Shown: positions 1 to 17,251 of the stretch, one piece after another | How positions within the stretch are numbered: position 1 is the stretch's first letter | Layout: each line of letters starts with the position of its first letter | Assembly (NCBI GenBank): GCA_914767715.1 | Contig: OU612068.1 | Location: forward strand, 30,568,001-30,632,000 | Length of the DNA stretch: 64,000 nt | Origin: Membranipora membranacea | Taxonomy: Eukaryota > Bryozoa > Gymnolaemata > Cheilostomatida > Membraniporidae | Reading direction: 5' to 3' | The notes under the pieces: model-generated | What the model was told of the DNA's origin: nothing | The model's database searches: none | The model's input: only the letters and a program-made list of their open reading frames with translations | Made by a program: the position numbers and the translations under genes

Positions 1-2027
1 CGTAAGAAAGCGATAATACTACTATAAGGACATCTAAATTCACCGTAAGAAAACAATAAGACTACTATAAGGACATCTAAATTCACCGTAAGAAAACAAT
101 AAGACTACTATAAGGACATCTAAATTCACCGTAAGAAAACGATAATACTACTATAAGGACATCTAAATTCACCGTAAGAAAACAATAAGACTACTATAAG
201 GACATCTAAATTCACCGTAAGAAAACAATAAGACTACTATAAGGACATCTAAATTCACCGTAAGAAAACAATAAGACTACTATAAGGACATCTAAATTCA
301 CCGTAAGAAAACAATAAGACTACTATAAGGACATCTAAATTCACCGTAAGAAAACAATAAGACTACTATAAGGACATCTAAATTCACCGTAAGAAAACAA
401 TAAGACTACTATAAGGACATCTAAATTCACCGTAAGAAAACAATAAGACTACTATAAGGACATCTAAATTCACCGTAAGAAAACGATAATACTACTATAA
501 GGACATCTAAATTCACCGTAAGAAAACAATAAGACTACTATAAGGACATCTAAATTCACCGTAAGAAAGCGATAATACTACTATAAGGACATCTAAATTC
601 ACCGTAAGAAAGCGTTAATACTACTATAAGGACATCTAAATTCACCGTAAGAAAACAATAAGACTACTATAAGGACATCTAAATTCACCGTAAGAAAACA
701 ATAAGACTACTATAAGGACATCTAAATTCACCGTAAGATAACGATAATACTACTATAAGGACATCTAAATTCACCGTAAGAAAACAATAAGACTACTATA
801 AGGACATCTAAATTCACCGTAAGAAAACAATAAGACTACTATAAGGACATCTAAATTCACCGTAAGAAAGCGATAAGACTACTATAAGGACATCTAAATT
901 CACCGTAAGAAAACAATAAGACTACTATAAGGACATCTAAATTCACCGTAAGAAAACAATAAGACTACTATAAGGACATCTAAATTCACCGTAAGATAAC
1001 GATAATACTACTATAAGGACATCTAAATTCACCGTAAGAAAACAATAAGACTACTATAAGGCCATCTAAATTCACCGTAAGAAAGCGATAAGACTACTAT
1101 AAGGACATCTAAATTCACCGTAAGAAAACAATAAGACTACTATAAGGACATCTAAATTCACCGTAAGAAAGCGATAAGACTACTATAAGGACATCTAAAT
1201 TCACCGTAAGAAAACAATAAGACTACTATAAGGACATCTAAATTCACCGTAAGAAAACAATAAGACTACTATAAGGACATCTAAATTCACCGTAAGAAAG
1301 CGATAAGACTACTATAAGGACATCTAAATTCACCGTAAGAAAACAATAAGACTACTATAAGGACATCTAAATTCACCGTAAGAAAACAATAAGACTACTA
1401 TAAGGACATCTAAATTCACCGTAAGAAAACGATAATACTACTATAAGGACATCTAAATTCACCGTAAGAAAACAATAAGACTACTATAAGGACATCTAAA
1501 TTCACCGTAAGAAAGCGATAATACTACTATAAGGACATCTAAATTCACCGTAAGAAAGCGTTAATACTACTATAAGGACATCTAAATTCACCGTAAGATA
1601 ACGATAATACTACTATAAGGCCATCTAAATTCACCGTAAGAAAACGATAAGACTACTATAAGGACATCTAAATTCACCGTAAGAAAACGATAAGACTACT
1701 ATAAGGACATCTAAATTCACCGTAAGAAAACAATAAGACTACTATAAGGCCATCTAAATTTACCGTAAGAAAGCGATAAGACTACTATAAGGACATCTAA
1801 ATTCACCGTAAGAAAGCGATAATACTACTATAAGGACATCTAAATTCACCGTAAGAAAGCGTTAATACTACTATAAGGACATCTAAATTCACCGTAAGAT
1901 AACGATAATACTACTATAAGGCCATCTAAATTCACCGTAAGAAAACGATAAGACTACTATAAGGACATCTAAATTCACCGTAAGAAAACGATAAGACCGT
2001 AAGACTCCTATGAGGACAGCTAATCAG
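1..2027. repeat. 43-bp tandem satellite
   Basis: Units beginning CGTAAGAAAACAATAAGACT recur every 43 bp. They start at 1, 44, 87 and so on to 1979, so 46 full units sit in perfect register with no net indel; a partial and decayed unit follows to about 2027. Variants differ at a few sites (AAAACAATAAGAC, AAAGCGATAATAC, AAAGCGTTAATAC, GATAACGATAATAC). A block of four variant units near 1506-1640 recurs near 1807-1940, which is a 301-bp (7 x 43) higher-order period. The array runs off the left edge. Because 43 is not a multiple of three and stops are frequent, it is not coding. Confidence 0.97.
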
Positions 2028-2169
2028 TTTAAACATTTCAACGGTATTTTTTCATTTCCAATTTCATCATTTCCAGAGAATCATTTAAAATCTAAGTATT
2101 TATATGTTCATTTGTGTACCTTATGACATGGTTATCTTTAACATTTGTGATTATTATATTGTTATTTAG

Positions 2170-3868
2170 GGGTATTTGATGTTAACCAAACAAAGCAGAT
2201 ATTGGAGGCAGGAGTGGCCGCTGGATGGAATCTTAACTTTCACGCTGAGGAACTCTCTTGTCTAAACTCAGTTGAGGTGACATATTCAACTTGATTTTTT
2301 ATTTCGCTACATATCTTCATGGACATGTAGAGTTCTTCCACCGCACATTTGAAGAAAGAAATATCTGATATGTGGACATTTAAATATTAGCTTGAAAAAC
2401 TGTACTGACCTAAGAGTCTTAGTATTTTTGACTAATGTTCCAAAACCATGCCAAGCAGAATAATCAAATTGTTCGACATTTTAAATTAAAATCACCCAAT
2501 TTCAATTTCCACTAGTAATCAAAAGTTGGCAAACCTTTAAACCTTGGGGTTCAACCACTCTGGACCCGTTCTATGTTTAGTTCTGTGAACAGTTTCTCCC
2601 TCAGATCCAAGATGACCCCACGGCTGCTCATTATTTATTGTTGCTGTGTAGATGGGAGCAGAACTAGGAGCTACCGCTATGAGTCACTTGGAGGAGATAT
2701 CTGAGGCCGGTATCAAAGCTATGGCTGATAAGAAATGTGTGGCCACTATACTGCCTACCACTGCCTATCTACTTCACCTCAAACCTCCACCTGTCAGGGC
2801 TATGATAGAGGCCGGAGTACCTGTCGCTCTGGGCACTGACTTTAATCCTAACGCCTTCTGTCTCTCTATGGTGGGTTTGGCTGCTGGTGGTTAATTTATT
2901 GCCCACTATCTTATTGCAAAACTTCTTTCAACTCACAGAAATTGCTTTGACCAGCTTTATATTTTGTTTAGTTTTTGTCGTGTTCCGTAAATCGATATTT
3001 TGATCTGAACTGTGTTGCTAAACCTGTACATGACCTGAATTGAAAAACTATCAAAATAATCCTCAGCATCCGACATGACCCGATTGGGGCTGGTTTGGTA
3101 CCCAGTAATTGGCTTACCAGGAGCACAAAAGATTCTGGCAGTGACTAGGTTTAGTTCTTAGAAAGTTTGTTTTCTGGCTGTGCTACCAAACATCAATTCG
3201 ATGAACAACAAAATGACACATGGTTTTTTTTTTCATTTCAGCCGCTAGTTATGAATATAGCATGTGTGACCCTCGGTATGTCTATGCCTGAAGTCTTGTC
3301 TGCTGCTACTATAAACTCTGCTGCCAGTTTGAAGCTGTCTCACACTCATGGATCTATTGAAGTGGGGAAGTTAGCTGACCTGGTCATACTTGACGTTCCA
3401 AGGTGAGCTGCTTTATAGATTTTAGCCATATTATATTTGACTTACCATAATCACAACTCATATATTTCTGGTTTTGCTACAAAAAATTGATGGAATTTTG
3501 CTCATTACTTTTCGAACTGATCCGATTGCTCACCCTGGTTTTCCAATTAGGCATATTATTCGTTCCAAATGATTCGCGCAAAAAAGCTCAAGAAAGCAGT
3601 GAGTGATTTGGAATCAGCCCTATCGGATCGCAAGAATCGCAAGAATCAATCAGACAGCGATATTAGCAGTGTCTAATTGAAAGGCCTTCTGCTTTATGAG
3701 ATGTTGATGTTATAATTCCAGCCTCAGAACTTAAAACATTATTGTCACAGTCATAACATCTTGTCTTCTGCATACAGCTGGGAGCACATGGTTTATCAGA
3801 TGGGCAGGACTGAAGATGTTATCAAACATGTGGTGAAGAATGGAGAGTTTGTATTCAGTAATGCATAA
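2170..3868 (+). CDS. AMDHD1: Imidazolonepropionase (amidohydrolase), C-terminal four exons
   Basis: Histidine catabolism enzyme that hydrolyses 4-imidazolone-5-propanoate to formiminoglutamate. Visible exons are 2170-2276, 2652-2870, 3242-3402 and 3778-3868 (stop TAA), all with GT-AG borders and matching phases, giving about 192 residues. Typical family blocks are present: the metal-binding NFHAEE histidine, the SHLEE histidine, LPTTAYLL, the metal-binding aspartate in LGTDFNPNAF, and SHTHGSIEVGKLADLVIL near the C-terminus. The layout matches the vertebrate AMDHD1 protein closely. The family is about 420 residues, so roughly 230 N-terminal residues are encoded left of the window, and the 43-bp satellite lies inside an intron. 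Nothing looks broken. Confidence 0.93.
3537..3686. mobile_element. Short inverted-repeat element (MITE-like) in AMDHD1 intron
   Basis: A segment of about 150 bp in the last AMDHD1 intron is bounded by GGTTTTCCAATTAG (3537-3550) and CTAATTGAAAGGCC (3673-3686), which are imperfect inverted copies of each other. The same end motif CTAATTGAAAGRYC is seen again near 15270, 15337 and 26300, so this looks like a dispersed non-autonomous family. I could not define a target duplication. Confidence 0.45.
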
Positions 3869-4208
3869 TCTGTCTGTAGAGCCACATCATTTCCATGCTT
3901 GTCTGTCTGTTGAGTCAAGTTCGTGTTTTTGTGTGTATAGATAACTTCTCATACATTTATTGTTCTATTTTATTCAGACTTGTTTTTTATCAACATACTA
4001 ATATGTTGCAAATACTCAAATTGAAATTTTTTGCCATGTCTTCCATTTCCTAATATTACCATTCCATTTATATTTCCTCAAGGCAGCTAGCTTGAAATGC
4101 CAAAGTGTTTTTGCTCATTTTGATACCTGTCTGTAAAGTTTTTTTATGTTGGGATTTTTTTGTCCTGTAATATCCGAGATCTGAGTATCATATTTGTTTA
4201 TTGTAAAC

Positions 4209-4214
4209 AATAAA
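4209..4214 (+). terminator. Polyadenylation signal of AMDHD1
   Basis: AATAAA lies 341 bp after the AMDHD1 stop codon, followed by T-rich sequence. It is the first canonical signal I found downstream of the gene. Confidence 0.6.
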
Positions 4215-5000
4215 AAACTGATCATCAAAAATATTTCATTATTGCGCCTCTGAATAATGTTAGTTCTAACTGTTTTTTTTGTCTTGGCTAAATATGACTA
4301 AATGCTGGTCATTTGAAAATTACAAGGTATATCATTACTTTTATTCTGTAGTTTTTCACAAAGGCAGGACAGTAAACGAAATAACACATATGGACATGAA
4401 TGACTGTGTTACTTGCCAATGTCATTGTGAGGAGAGAACTCCAAATCTTGTAAGTTTTTCCGCTATCATTTTTTTCCATTGTTAAAATTCCTAACATTAC
4501 GATGACATCATGAAGCCATCATCTGTGATCTCTCATCAGTTGAGCACTAGAAGGCAAGCTGAAGCGACTTATTTGTGTAGCTTGGTAAGTGGGTGGGTTG
4601 ACTTGAAGGCCTCCTCTTCTATGTCTGCTGCCATATCGCTAGAATCTGAATACTGTTTGTAGTTACTTACTAACATAGCTCTCTTTAATGTTATTGGTGA
4701 TTGTAACATCTGATACTATTCTGATTTCTGATAGTTGTTTTCATGATTCCATCTTAGTTTTCAAATTCTGATGTCTATTTTTTGTCTAGGTCTTTGACAG
4801 CAGATATAATGTCAGACTGATTTGCTACGGTGGCGTAATATGTGAAGCAGTGCTCAACTTTACAGGTATAAATCTTGTTTTCAAGTTATCATCACCTGAT
4901 AAATACTGTGAGTAATGTTCTATATATCAGTCAGTGTGAATTTTCTGAACATGTACCTGCGCACATCAGAGTAAGGATATATTCTTACACTGTGATCAGA

Positions 5001-5079
5001 ATTGCCAAGTTCACCTAATGATGACAGATAAAACTGTTGATGACAGTTTTATCTGTCATCATTAGGTGAACTTGGCAAT
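5001..5079. repeat. Perfect 36-bp inverted repeat (hairpin)
   Basis: The left arm 5001-5036 (begins ATTGCCAAGTTCACC) is an exact reverse complement of the right arm 5044-5079, separated by a 7-nt loop. It could be a young fold-back insertion or a hairpin RNA source. Confidence 0.9.
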
Positions 5080-5572
5080 ATGATATATTGCTATTGTATC
5101 TTACCAATGCTTCTGCTTTGCGTTAAACCTCTGTGTTGTAATGACATCCATATTGTCATTGTTATGGTTTTGGCATCAATGATGTCAGACCGGCTGCTGT
5201 ACTGAACATTAAAACGGTTTTTGGAGACTTATGAGGTTATGGTCGGACCTGAAACAGTCATGACATTACCGACCAGAAGGTCTCAGGGTGTATCATATAC
5301 AGCCAGGGATTTCTTTCTCTTCATCACTCTTTTCATTATGGTGAGTATGATGATATTTTCATGATAATTTAAATCAGGTTAGGGGCTATCATCCCATGCA
5401 CTACCACATTTCTTGAATTCCGAACATAATTAATCTGGCGAAGCCCTACACTGTGCAACAGAAGTGATGTCATATTAGTATACTCAAAGCTCTGACAATC
5501 TGGTGTCTGTAGTGAGTGATTAAGTCCTTATTCTGTTATGAATACAGGACGTTGACGAGAACCAAAAGTGCA

Positions 5573-5724
5573 TCACTTGGCAGGGGGGTATCGTCAATGA
5601 GAGCTGGTTGGGCCGAGCCCTACCAATTTTGGCATATATACAACAGTAGTGACTATAGAGATCAACTCAGCTGGTGCAAAGCCCTACCAATATATTTGTT
5701 CAAGGATACCCCCCTGTCACTTGG
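5573..5724. mobile_element. hAT-type MITE, 136 bp, with 8-bp target duplication
   Basis: The element spans 5581-5716. Its ends are CAGGGGGGTATC and the exact inverted GATACCCCCCTG (12-bp terminal repeats), flanked on both sides by the identical octamer TCACTTGG (5573-5580 and 5717-5724). CAG-type termini plus an 8-bp target duplication are the signature of hAT transposons. There is no transposase, so the copy is non-autonomous. The intact duplication suggests a fairly recent insertion. Confidence 0.85.
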
Positions 5725-7631
5725 AATCTTTCCTTTTGTTTGTTTCTTTACCCTGTTCGACCACAATCAAAAATTTCTGGAACCGAATGACCCCATTATG
5801 CTATGAAAACAACATACTTACCTAATCACCCCTCAATATTGAAAAACAACCACTTTTCTCTAATTAAACATAGTGCTTGCTTGAAAGCAAGTGTATATTT
5901 TGTTGATTGATATGGTCAAAGACGATTCAGCAATTATGGTGGAACGAACGGTATTTATTTCGTTCATATTTATTGAGGCAGCTGATTTTCAAACTGTTAA
6001 GGTGTTTTCTGAGGAGGATAACTCTCAAAACATAATAGGTATGTTGGTGGGTTCAGATGGTATTGTTGACTGACTGTCCATATTTACTAACCACTAGTAT
6101 GCATTGTGGTCCTGCATGAGCTTCATATTCCACAAAGATTATTTGGGAGGCTCTTATTACAGACTATCTACTATGTTTCCTTTATTGACCATTGCTGAAA
6201 GAGCGTTTGTTCTGAGAATATCTATTTGTTCTACTTTAGAGCTATGCTAACTGATGACATAAAGTTGGCTGTTTCCATTGGTTTAGGCAAGGTGTTAAAT
6301 GCCTATGAATTAGGATGGGTGTCACATTCATTGAAAACTTGGAAGTTTTTTATTGTTGGTTTAGGATGGTTTGCCAATCACAATGATCACATGGGGAGCC
6401 TGAGTTCACTTGAAATTTACCCTCACGGAGTAAGTGTTAGGTTGAGTTTGCCTTAGCTAGTGGGTGCGAGTCTGGCGCCAAAATCTGGCTTGTTCAGGAA
6501 GGAGCCTCAATGGATGCAAGCATGGGAGACGGCTTGATAGCTTGTGTCTATTCTCTCCCCTCCATGAGCAACGTATTTGTTTGATAAGGTCTGATCTCTG
6601 AACTTCCCTCAACCTAAGCATTAGAGGTGATCTATAACCTCTCATGTTCACAGATTCTTGAGAGAGGCACGGCTTAGCACTGAATATAGGTATCCCATAC
6701 CAGCCTCGAGTGGGTTGGACTAGCATGGCTGTGCCTAGTATCAGTATCCTGTGTCACTGGTCGTGACTGAGGTCTTCATGCTGTCATGAAGCATCTCACG
6801 GCTGCAAGAATCTTCCTGATCGTGTGTAAGGTAAGCAAGATATGTTATGCTTTAGTTTAGGGGAGTTATTGTTTAGGATCCTGGCTCTTGAGTTTACATT
6901 GAGTAAGCTGGCTGATTTGTTGTGACAGCCTCTCATTGTTGTAGTTTACCTATGTAGTTAGGGTAGGCAATGTTGACTCAACATTCATAACTATAAGCCT
7001 GGGCAGGCTGTCGTGTCGGGGGTGACAGCCGGCCCAGGCTACATAACTATGGCGGCCCATAGTGACATCCCGAAATGAGAAAACTCGAGTTGTTGACATC
7101 CAACTGGAGCTTTCACCTGATCGATGTCTCATAGCCTGTGTGTGGATGTTTTAACTTCCGTTGACAAGCTAGTTTCGTAATGAGTTAATAGATCAGTTAT
7201 GGTAATTAAAATTTACCCTAACTTTAAAACTTCGAACTTCTTGCAATTATCTACTGGTTTGTCGATCTCTAATAGCTGTGAAATTCAGTTTATTCTCATG
7301 TTAATTGCTCTTGGTCGTGAGTCAATTTCTGCAGTAGTGTGGAGGTAGTTGGAGGTTTGATGACTGGGATTCTAATTCAGAACCTAAAACACAGAGTTAA
7401 CCACAGTTTTATTGTTACTGCAATGTCTACCGCTCAACTGCAAATGGCAAAAGCGACACTTTGTGTTGTGTGTTGATTTTCTATCGATTTTAAGTCCAGG
7501 CTGCATTATCTCCGTCGGGACCATCAGTCTCTTCAGTCATGAAGTATGTTTTGAAAAATCAAACGTGTATAGACATCATTGATTGTAGTTGAACAGGGTA
7601 AAAACGTCAACAATAATGACTCAGTAACCTA
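5725..7631. other. Intergenic, no gene recognised
   Basis: Reading frames here (for example 6457-6726 on the minus strand) show no family signature. An imperfect inverted repeat is present at 6996-7012 and 7024-7040 (AGCCTGGGCAGGCTGTC against GACAGCCGGCCCAGGCT), embedded between two CATAACTAT copies. Confidence 0.4.
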
Positions 7632-8495
7632 GTTGTTTGCATGGGCGTCAGAAGGGGTGCTCAGGGTGCTCAAGTGAGCACTCCTTGGGAGGTTTAAAAA
7701 TTTTTTTTAACAATTGGAGTTGTTTATCCTTGTCAGTGTCAGAGGAACTCCTTGTAGCCAATAACTGGGCCAATCATTTTGCCCTGTTGTTGTTGTTGCC
7801 CAATCAACATAAATTCTTAATATTTCATCTGATCAATTATCTACATTTATCAAACTTTTATAAAAAAAAAAGTTGTGTGGGAGAAGAAGATGTGTGAGCA
7901 TAGTGTAGTTACTGGCGCTAAATAACTATCTCCGGCGAATACAGACATCCCAAAGGCTCGATTCTCTGGCCCTCATTAACATCCACTGCTCTGATGAGGT
8001 AGACGTGGGCCAGGTAATCGATTCCTTTTCCAGGCTACACAGCAGAAAACTGGAGCTGGGTACGATTGTACCATTCTGCAGCGTCAATGACTAATTATCA
8101 ATCAAATAAGGCCTAATAAATGATGGTCTTGCAGGTGCAAGAATGCTGTATGTATTAACTGGTAGTTCACTAAGTACTCTTTGATCTGTTTTTAATCCAA
8201 CCATTTTTTAAATTTGTTCACGAATAAACTACCTAACTAGGCTACTACCAGGGAACTCAGTGTTTTCTTTGCTGTAAAATATTTTTGGTATCATGCTTGG
8301 TGTTTCTCATCCATAAAAGTTGGCTGGTATGTACCAGAATGCCTCTTTTTGGGTCTCGAATGTCAAAAAATTTCCGTCGGCAGGAGGGCGCTTGGGCGCC
8401 CCTCCAGCACCTTCTCCGCTTACACATGCCACTAACTACTCCACAGCTAAAAGGAGCACCCCTTGGTAAATCCTTCTGACGCCCGTGGTTGTTTG
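7632..8495. mobile_element. hAT-type non-autonomous element, 848 bp
   Basis: The element spans 7640-8487, with 16-bp terminal inverted repeats CATGGGCGTCAGAAGG and CCTTCTGACGCCCGTG (one mismatch), flanked by an exact 8-bp duplication GTTGTTTG at 7632-7639 and 8488-8495. The inner ends are also related: GGGTGCTC near the left and GAGCACCCC near the right. No transposase frame is visible inside, so it is a deletion derivative or a large MITE. Confidence 0.85.
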
Positions 8496-9761
8496 ACCTG
8501 TTTATTTCTCACAACAACTACAAGAACTCGAGGATTAAAGATCAGAGACAATAAATAGCACGGGGCATTTTTTTAATCAGATTTCTTTTGATCAGTATGG
8601 TAACAATTTTATTATTACAAAAATCCTATTTGTGTCGATCCCAGCCATTCCTATAGAACAAGAGCTCAGTCAGTCCTAAAGGAGTGCATATATGATAAAA
8701 ACTTCTCTTCACAAAAAGTGTGTACAGAAAGTAACACAACATGATAGACCAACAAAATTGTTGACAATATTATACTATGACATATTATTTTGTTACTCCA
8801 TGACTTGCAAGTGAATTCACCATGCAATATTTTTAGCATAGAATTGATAATCATGATTATCATAATTTTGTCCTGGCATGGATGTGATGGGAATTTACTC
8901 CCTATTAGTCGAAGACAGACAATTCGACCTTCTGTGATTGTTTGGAAGCAAACAATGCTTTAGACCATGAAGCAGACATGTACATTTATTATCATTGAAA
9001 TCCCCCCTGTGTATACTTTAATCCACCCTGTGCAAATTTAAACCTCTCAGAATATTCCAAAACCCAAGAACAAGAATATCAAGAACAGACTGTTTATGCT
9101 TACACTTTACATTTACAAATATACTGAGCTAGCAAAAAAAGTAGAATTCTGATGCATTTAAATCAGTCTCTGATTGAATTCAGATCTTAATTCTACACAG
9201 GGCTGTATAAATTCTGATGTCTTTAAATCCGGGTTCTGGAAAGCGCGGAAAGGCGGAAAGTCTGCTTCATAGTGGAAAATCGTTTTCCGCTATTTAAAAA
9301 AAGACGGAAAAATCGTTTTCTGCTATTTCGAAAAGGCGGAAAATCGTTTTTCACCTTGAATTTGTTGATGATGCTAAAAAAAACTACTGTAATGACATTT
9401 AGACATCACCACTGTATCATATGAGTGTTTTTGGTAGAAATCATTTGAAAAAAAAAATTTTTCTGTAAAAGGCGGAAAATATTTTTTGCCTTAAAAATTG
9501 ATCTAAACGCATAAAAAATGCACTACAACCCATTAAGATATCATCCACATCCAATAAAAACATTAGTCTGGAACTTCAAGACTATGATGTTTTACTTATT
9601 TTAGCTGATAATACCCTACTTGTATAATTTGATTGAGGAGATTATTTTAGATTTTAGATCTTTAAGTTTTGGATTTGGGCGTCTGATTTTCATTTTAATG
9701 GTGACTTATGCCCATTATAGATACTTAGATAGCAGTTTATTGGTAAATCTGCCAAAGACGT
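8496..9761. other. Intergenic; stray 65-bp minisatellite copy
   Basis: No gene is recognised. At about 9150-9235 there is a copy and a half of the 65-bp unit that forms the array at 13.1-14.05 kb (TTTAAATCAGTCTCTGATTG, then GAATTCAGATC). Positions 9240-9480 hold several GGCGGAAAATCGTTTT-like direct repeats. Confidence 0.45.
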
Positions 9762-10469
9762 TTACAATTGTTTAAAAAGGCTCTGTGATTGTAATGGAAT
9801 ATCATTTAAAACTTTGATACTGGTAGGTATAAAACCACATAAAAATCTTTCGGTCTTAATTTTTGGCATTCTGTATGATTTCCTGCAATAAGAGTGGCAC
9901 TGATTAAGAATATGAGTATCAAAATTGATAAAATTGTTAGCAGTATTTTCAATCCTACTACACATTAATATAGGGAGTCAGTCAGCATCAAAAAAGTGAG
10001 AATTCTTAAAAAATAGACGGAGCAGTTTCTCTCTATTACCCTGAGTGGCTGCAAAATACCATAACTCAATGTTATACATAAAGATGGGTAATATCACACT
10101 TTCTATAAAATCGTGTTTTTGTGACTTGGAGGGATTAAACTGTTTAAATTGAGAAAAAACAATAAAACCTTGTTCTTAGCTTTTTACATTATGTATAACT
10201 AGTGTTCCATGCCACTTTAGGTCATGGCTAAAATATGTACCTAAATACATAAAATGCTCCGCTTTCTCAATGGGTTGGCTGTTTATAAAAAGATAATCGT
10301 AAATAGCATAAGTTCTGCTAAAGCTCAGCACCATCTCCTTTGTTTTCTTAGCATTGAATAAAAGGTTAACTGGTCTGCATTGTTCTGAGAATTGTTCTAC
10401 TGAATCAAAATATGCTGAGAGGAGACAGTATAAAGATCGGCAATCAATGATGCAACTCTGGAAAACCAA
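9762..10469 (-). pseudogene. Decayed non-LTR reverse transcriptase fragment
   Basis: Minus-strand frames at 10469-10176 and 9965-9762 together resemble the C-terminal half of a CR1/RTE-like reverse transcriptase. Recognisable blocks are NAKKTKEMVLSF, then INSQPIEKAEHFMYLGTYFS with the hallmark F-x-YLG motif, and FIPTSIKVLNDI near the end. The frame is interrupted by stops and shifts between the two parts, and the catalytic FADD region is missing. I infer an old 5'-truncated insertion. It is not functional. Confidence 0.7.
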
Positions 10470-11184
10470 AAGGTAATTATTGAAGGAGTATTGTCTTGGA
10501 TGGATCAGTCAATGCGGCTACCGTTGAAGACCCAAATGCAAAGTAAAATTTGGAATGTTTGAGAAATGCTTGTAAAAGATAGCGAACAATGATGCACTTT
10601 GAAAGGAAAAATAGTTTCGCCGGAACAGGAATGTTTGAGAACACCTTAAAAAATAACAAACCAATTGTTTGCAGACAAAAAGCACATGATGCAATAAAGT
10701 CGAATTATAATTGACTCCTAAGATCGAATTAGAAAGATATCTGCTGGGACTATATAAACAATTTGCAGAGACACCGAACCAAACAAACACCAAACAGACA
10801 CCAAACAGCTTTGGTTAAGGTTGTGTTATGTGCGATTTTCTAAGATTGATTTTTTGGAATAACTATGGAATAATCGATGTATATTATATATCTAGAACAT
10901 GATGAGGTTATTGAATTACTCAGAATTATACATATTGCATTACGGCCGAAAGGAGCGGGGATAAGTCCATCTGAGAAATTGAGGAGGTAAGTTTATCACA
11001 GTTGCGAAAACTCTTATTAATATTGCTTGGCAATATTCGAGTTTGAAATTCCTTTGATAAAACAATTTTTAAAAAGCTTTAGTTCAAGACGAAGTTAAGT
11101 CCTTGGTTATATCGACTGATCATTAATTATAATTTGTTGAAGCTCCATATTGTTATTGAATTCAGATTTTTATGATTCACGGGC

Positions 11185-11335
11185 TTGACAAATTCTGAAG
11201 TATTTAAATCAGTCTCTGATTGAATTCAAGAACACAATAAGAAAACCATAAGACTACTGGGAGGGCTGCTTATTTATAAGAAAATCATAAGAGAACTGCA
11301 AGACTAGAAGGCTGCTAAATTTCAGTAAGAAAACA
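11185..11335. repeat. Stray copies of the 65-bp and 43-bp repeats
   Basis: About 11190-11230 holds one partial 65-bp minisatellite unit (TTTAAATCAGTCTCTGATTG). It is followed at 11238-11330 by two or three diverged units that look like the 43-bp satellite of the window start (TAAGAAAACCATAAGACTAC, then TAAGAAAATCATAAGAGAAC). Both appear far from their main arrays. Confidence 0.5.
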
Positions 11336-11570
11336 AGGAGAGCAGGATTCAAAGCTTCACAAAGCAGCAAGTTCACAATTAATGGGTGAACTTTTTGATT
11401 AATTTCTTAGTTCCAACATGGCAAACCGACATGGCAAATTATTTGCCATGTCTTCAATTTTCTAACATTTACCAATTACCATTTTACTTTTTCACGGAAC
11501 TTCAAGAAACTTTACTCATTTTGATCCCTGATCAAATTCAATATATAAGTAATGCTGAGTATCAAATCTT

Positions 11571-11576
11571 TTTATT
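11571..11576 (-). terminator. Polyadenylation signal of the beta-glucosidase gene
   Basis: TTTATT on the plus strand reads AATAAA on the minus strand, 81 bp beyond the stop codon of the GH1 gene. Confidence 0.65.
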
Positions 11577-11656
11577 GAATATACTATGAAACTGGTCAGA
11601 GAGTAGCTGATGTCTCCATATATTGCTTCGGAAAATGGTACATGATATCAGGAACA

Positions 11657-16743
<5,087 letters not shown>

Positions 16744-17251
16744 CGCAGCCGAGATAGAAGTTTGTTAGGTTCTAAGGGGAATGACACACTGACACTGACA
16801 CTCTGACAGTGGTACTAGGCTGTGATAAGAAACCGGTGGGAATTAATCTCAAGTGAAACCAAAACAAGATAAGATAGAAACATCCAGGGTTGCAAATATC
16901 ATATTCAATAATATGCTTGGCAAGATATACATGAGGGTCAATAAATCGCATGAAATGATGTATGGTACAATGAAAATTAAGTGTCTTATCATTGAAGTTC
17001 AGCTATGACTGATGGATTAAATATTATAGGTGTAATTAACCTCAGTGGGGGCTAATTTTTCTGATTTTGTAAGAGTTGGAGGCTTCACATGTTCAAAGAT
17101 TTAATTATTTTTTCCGTCAGATTGAATGCTGCAATCATATAGAATAAGTTTGTTGGTGGTGGAGGCGAAATTCAAGGGAAAAAAACATGCGTAGATAGCA
17201 TACATGAGCTGCATGAATACTGATGCATGAATTTACAAAGACTTACCATGT

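Larger units (their letters stand above)
3869..5572. other. 3' UTR of AMDHD1, then intergenic DNA
   Basis: After the AMDHD1 3' UTR (to about 4230) I see only short chance reading frames without recognisable similarity or supporting splice sites. The one clear structure is the hairpin at 5001-5079. Confidence 0.5.

Noticed and set aside
1-2027. CRISPR-like array of short repeats
   Set aside because: Units are directly adjacent with no variable spacers, and the context is an intron of an animal gene. It is a satellite.
4279-4497. Overlapping 62-68 codon frames on both strands
   Set aside because: AT-rich chance frames downstream of the AMDHD1 polyadenylation signal.
6457-6726. 89-codon minus-strand frame
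   Set aside because: No recognisable motif, no splice context and no neighbouring coding exon.
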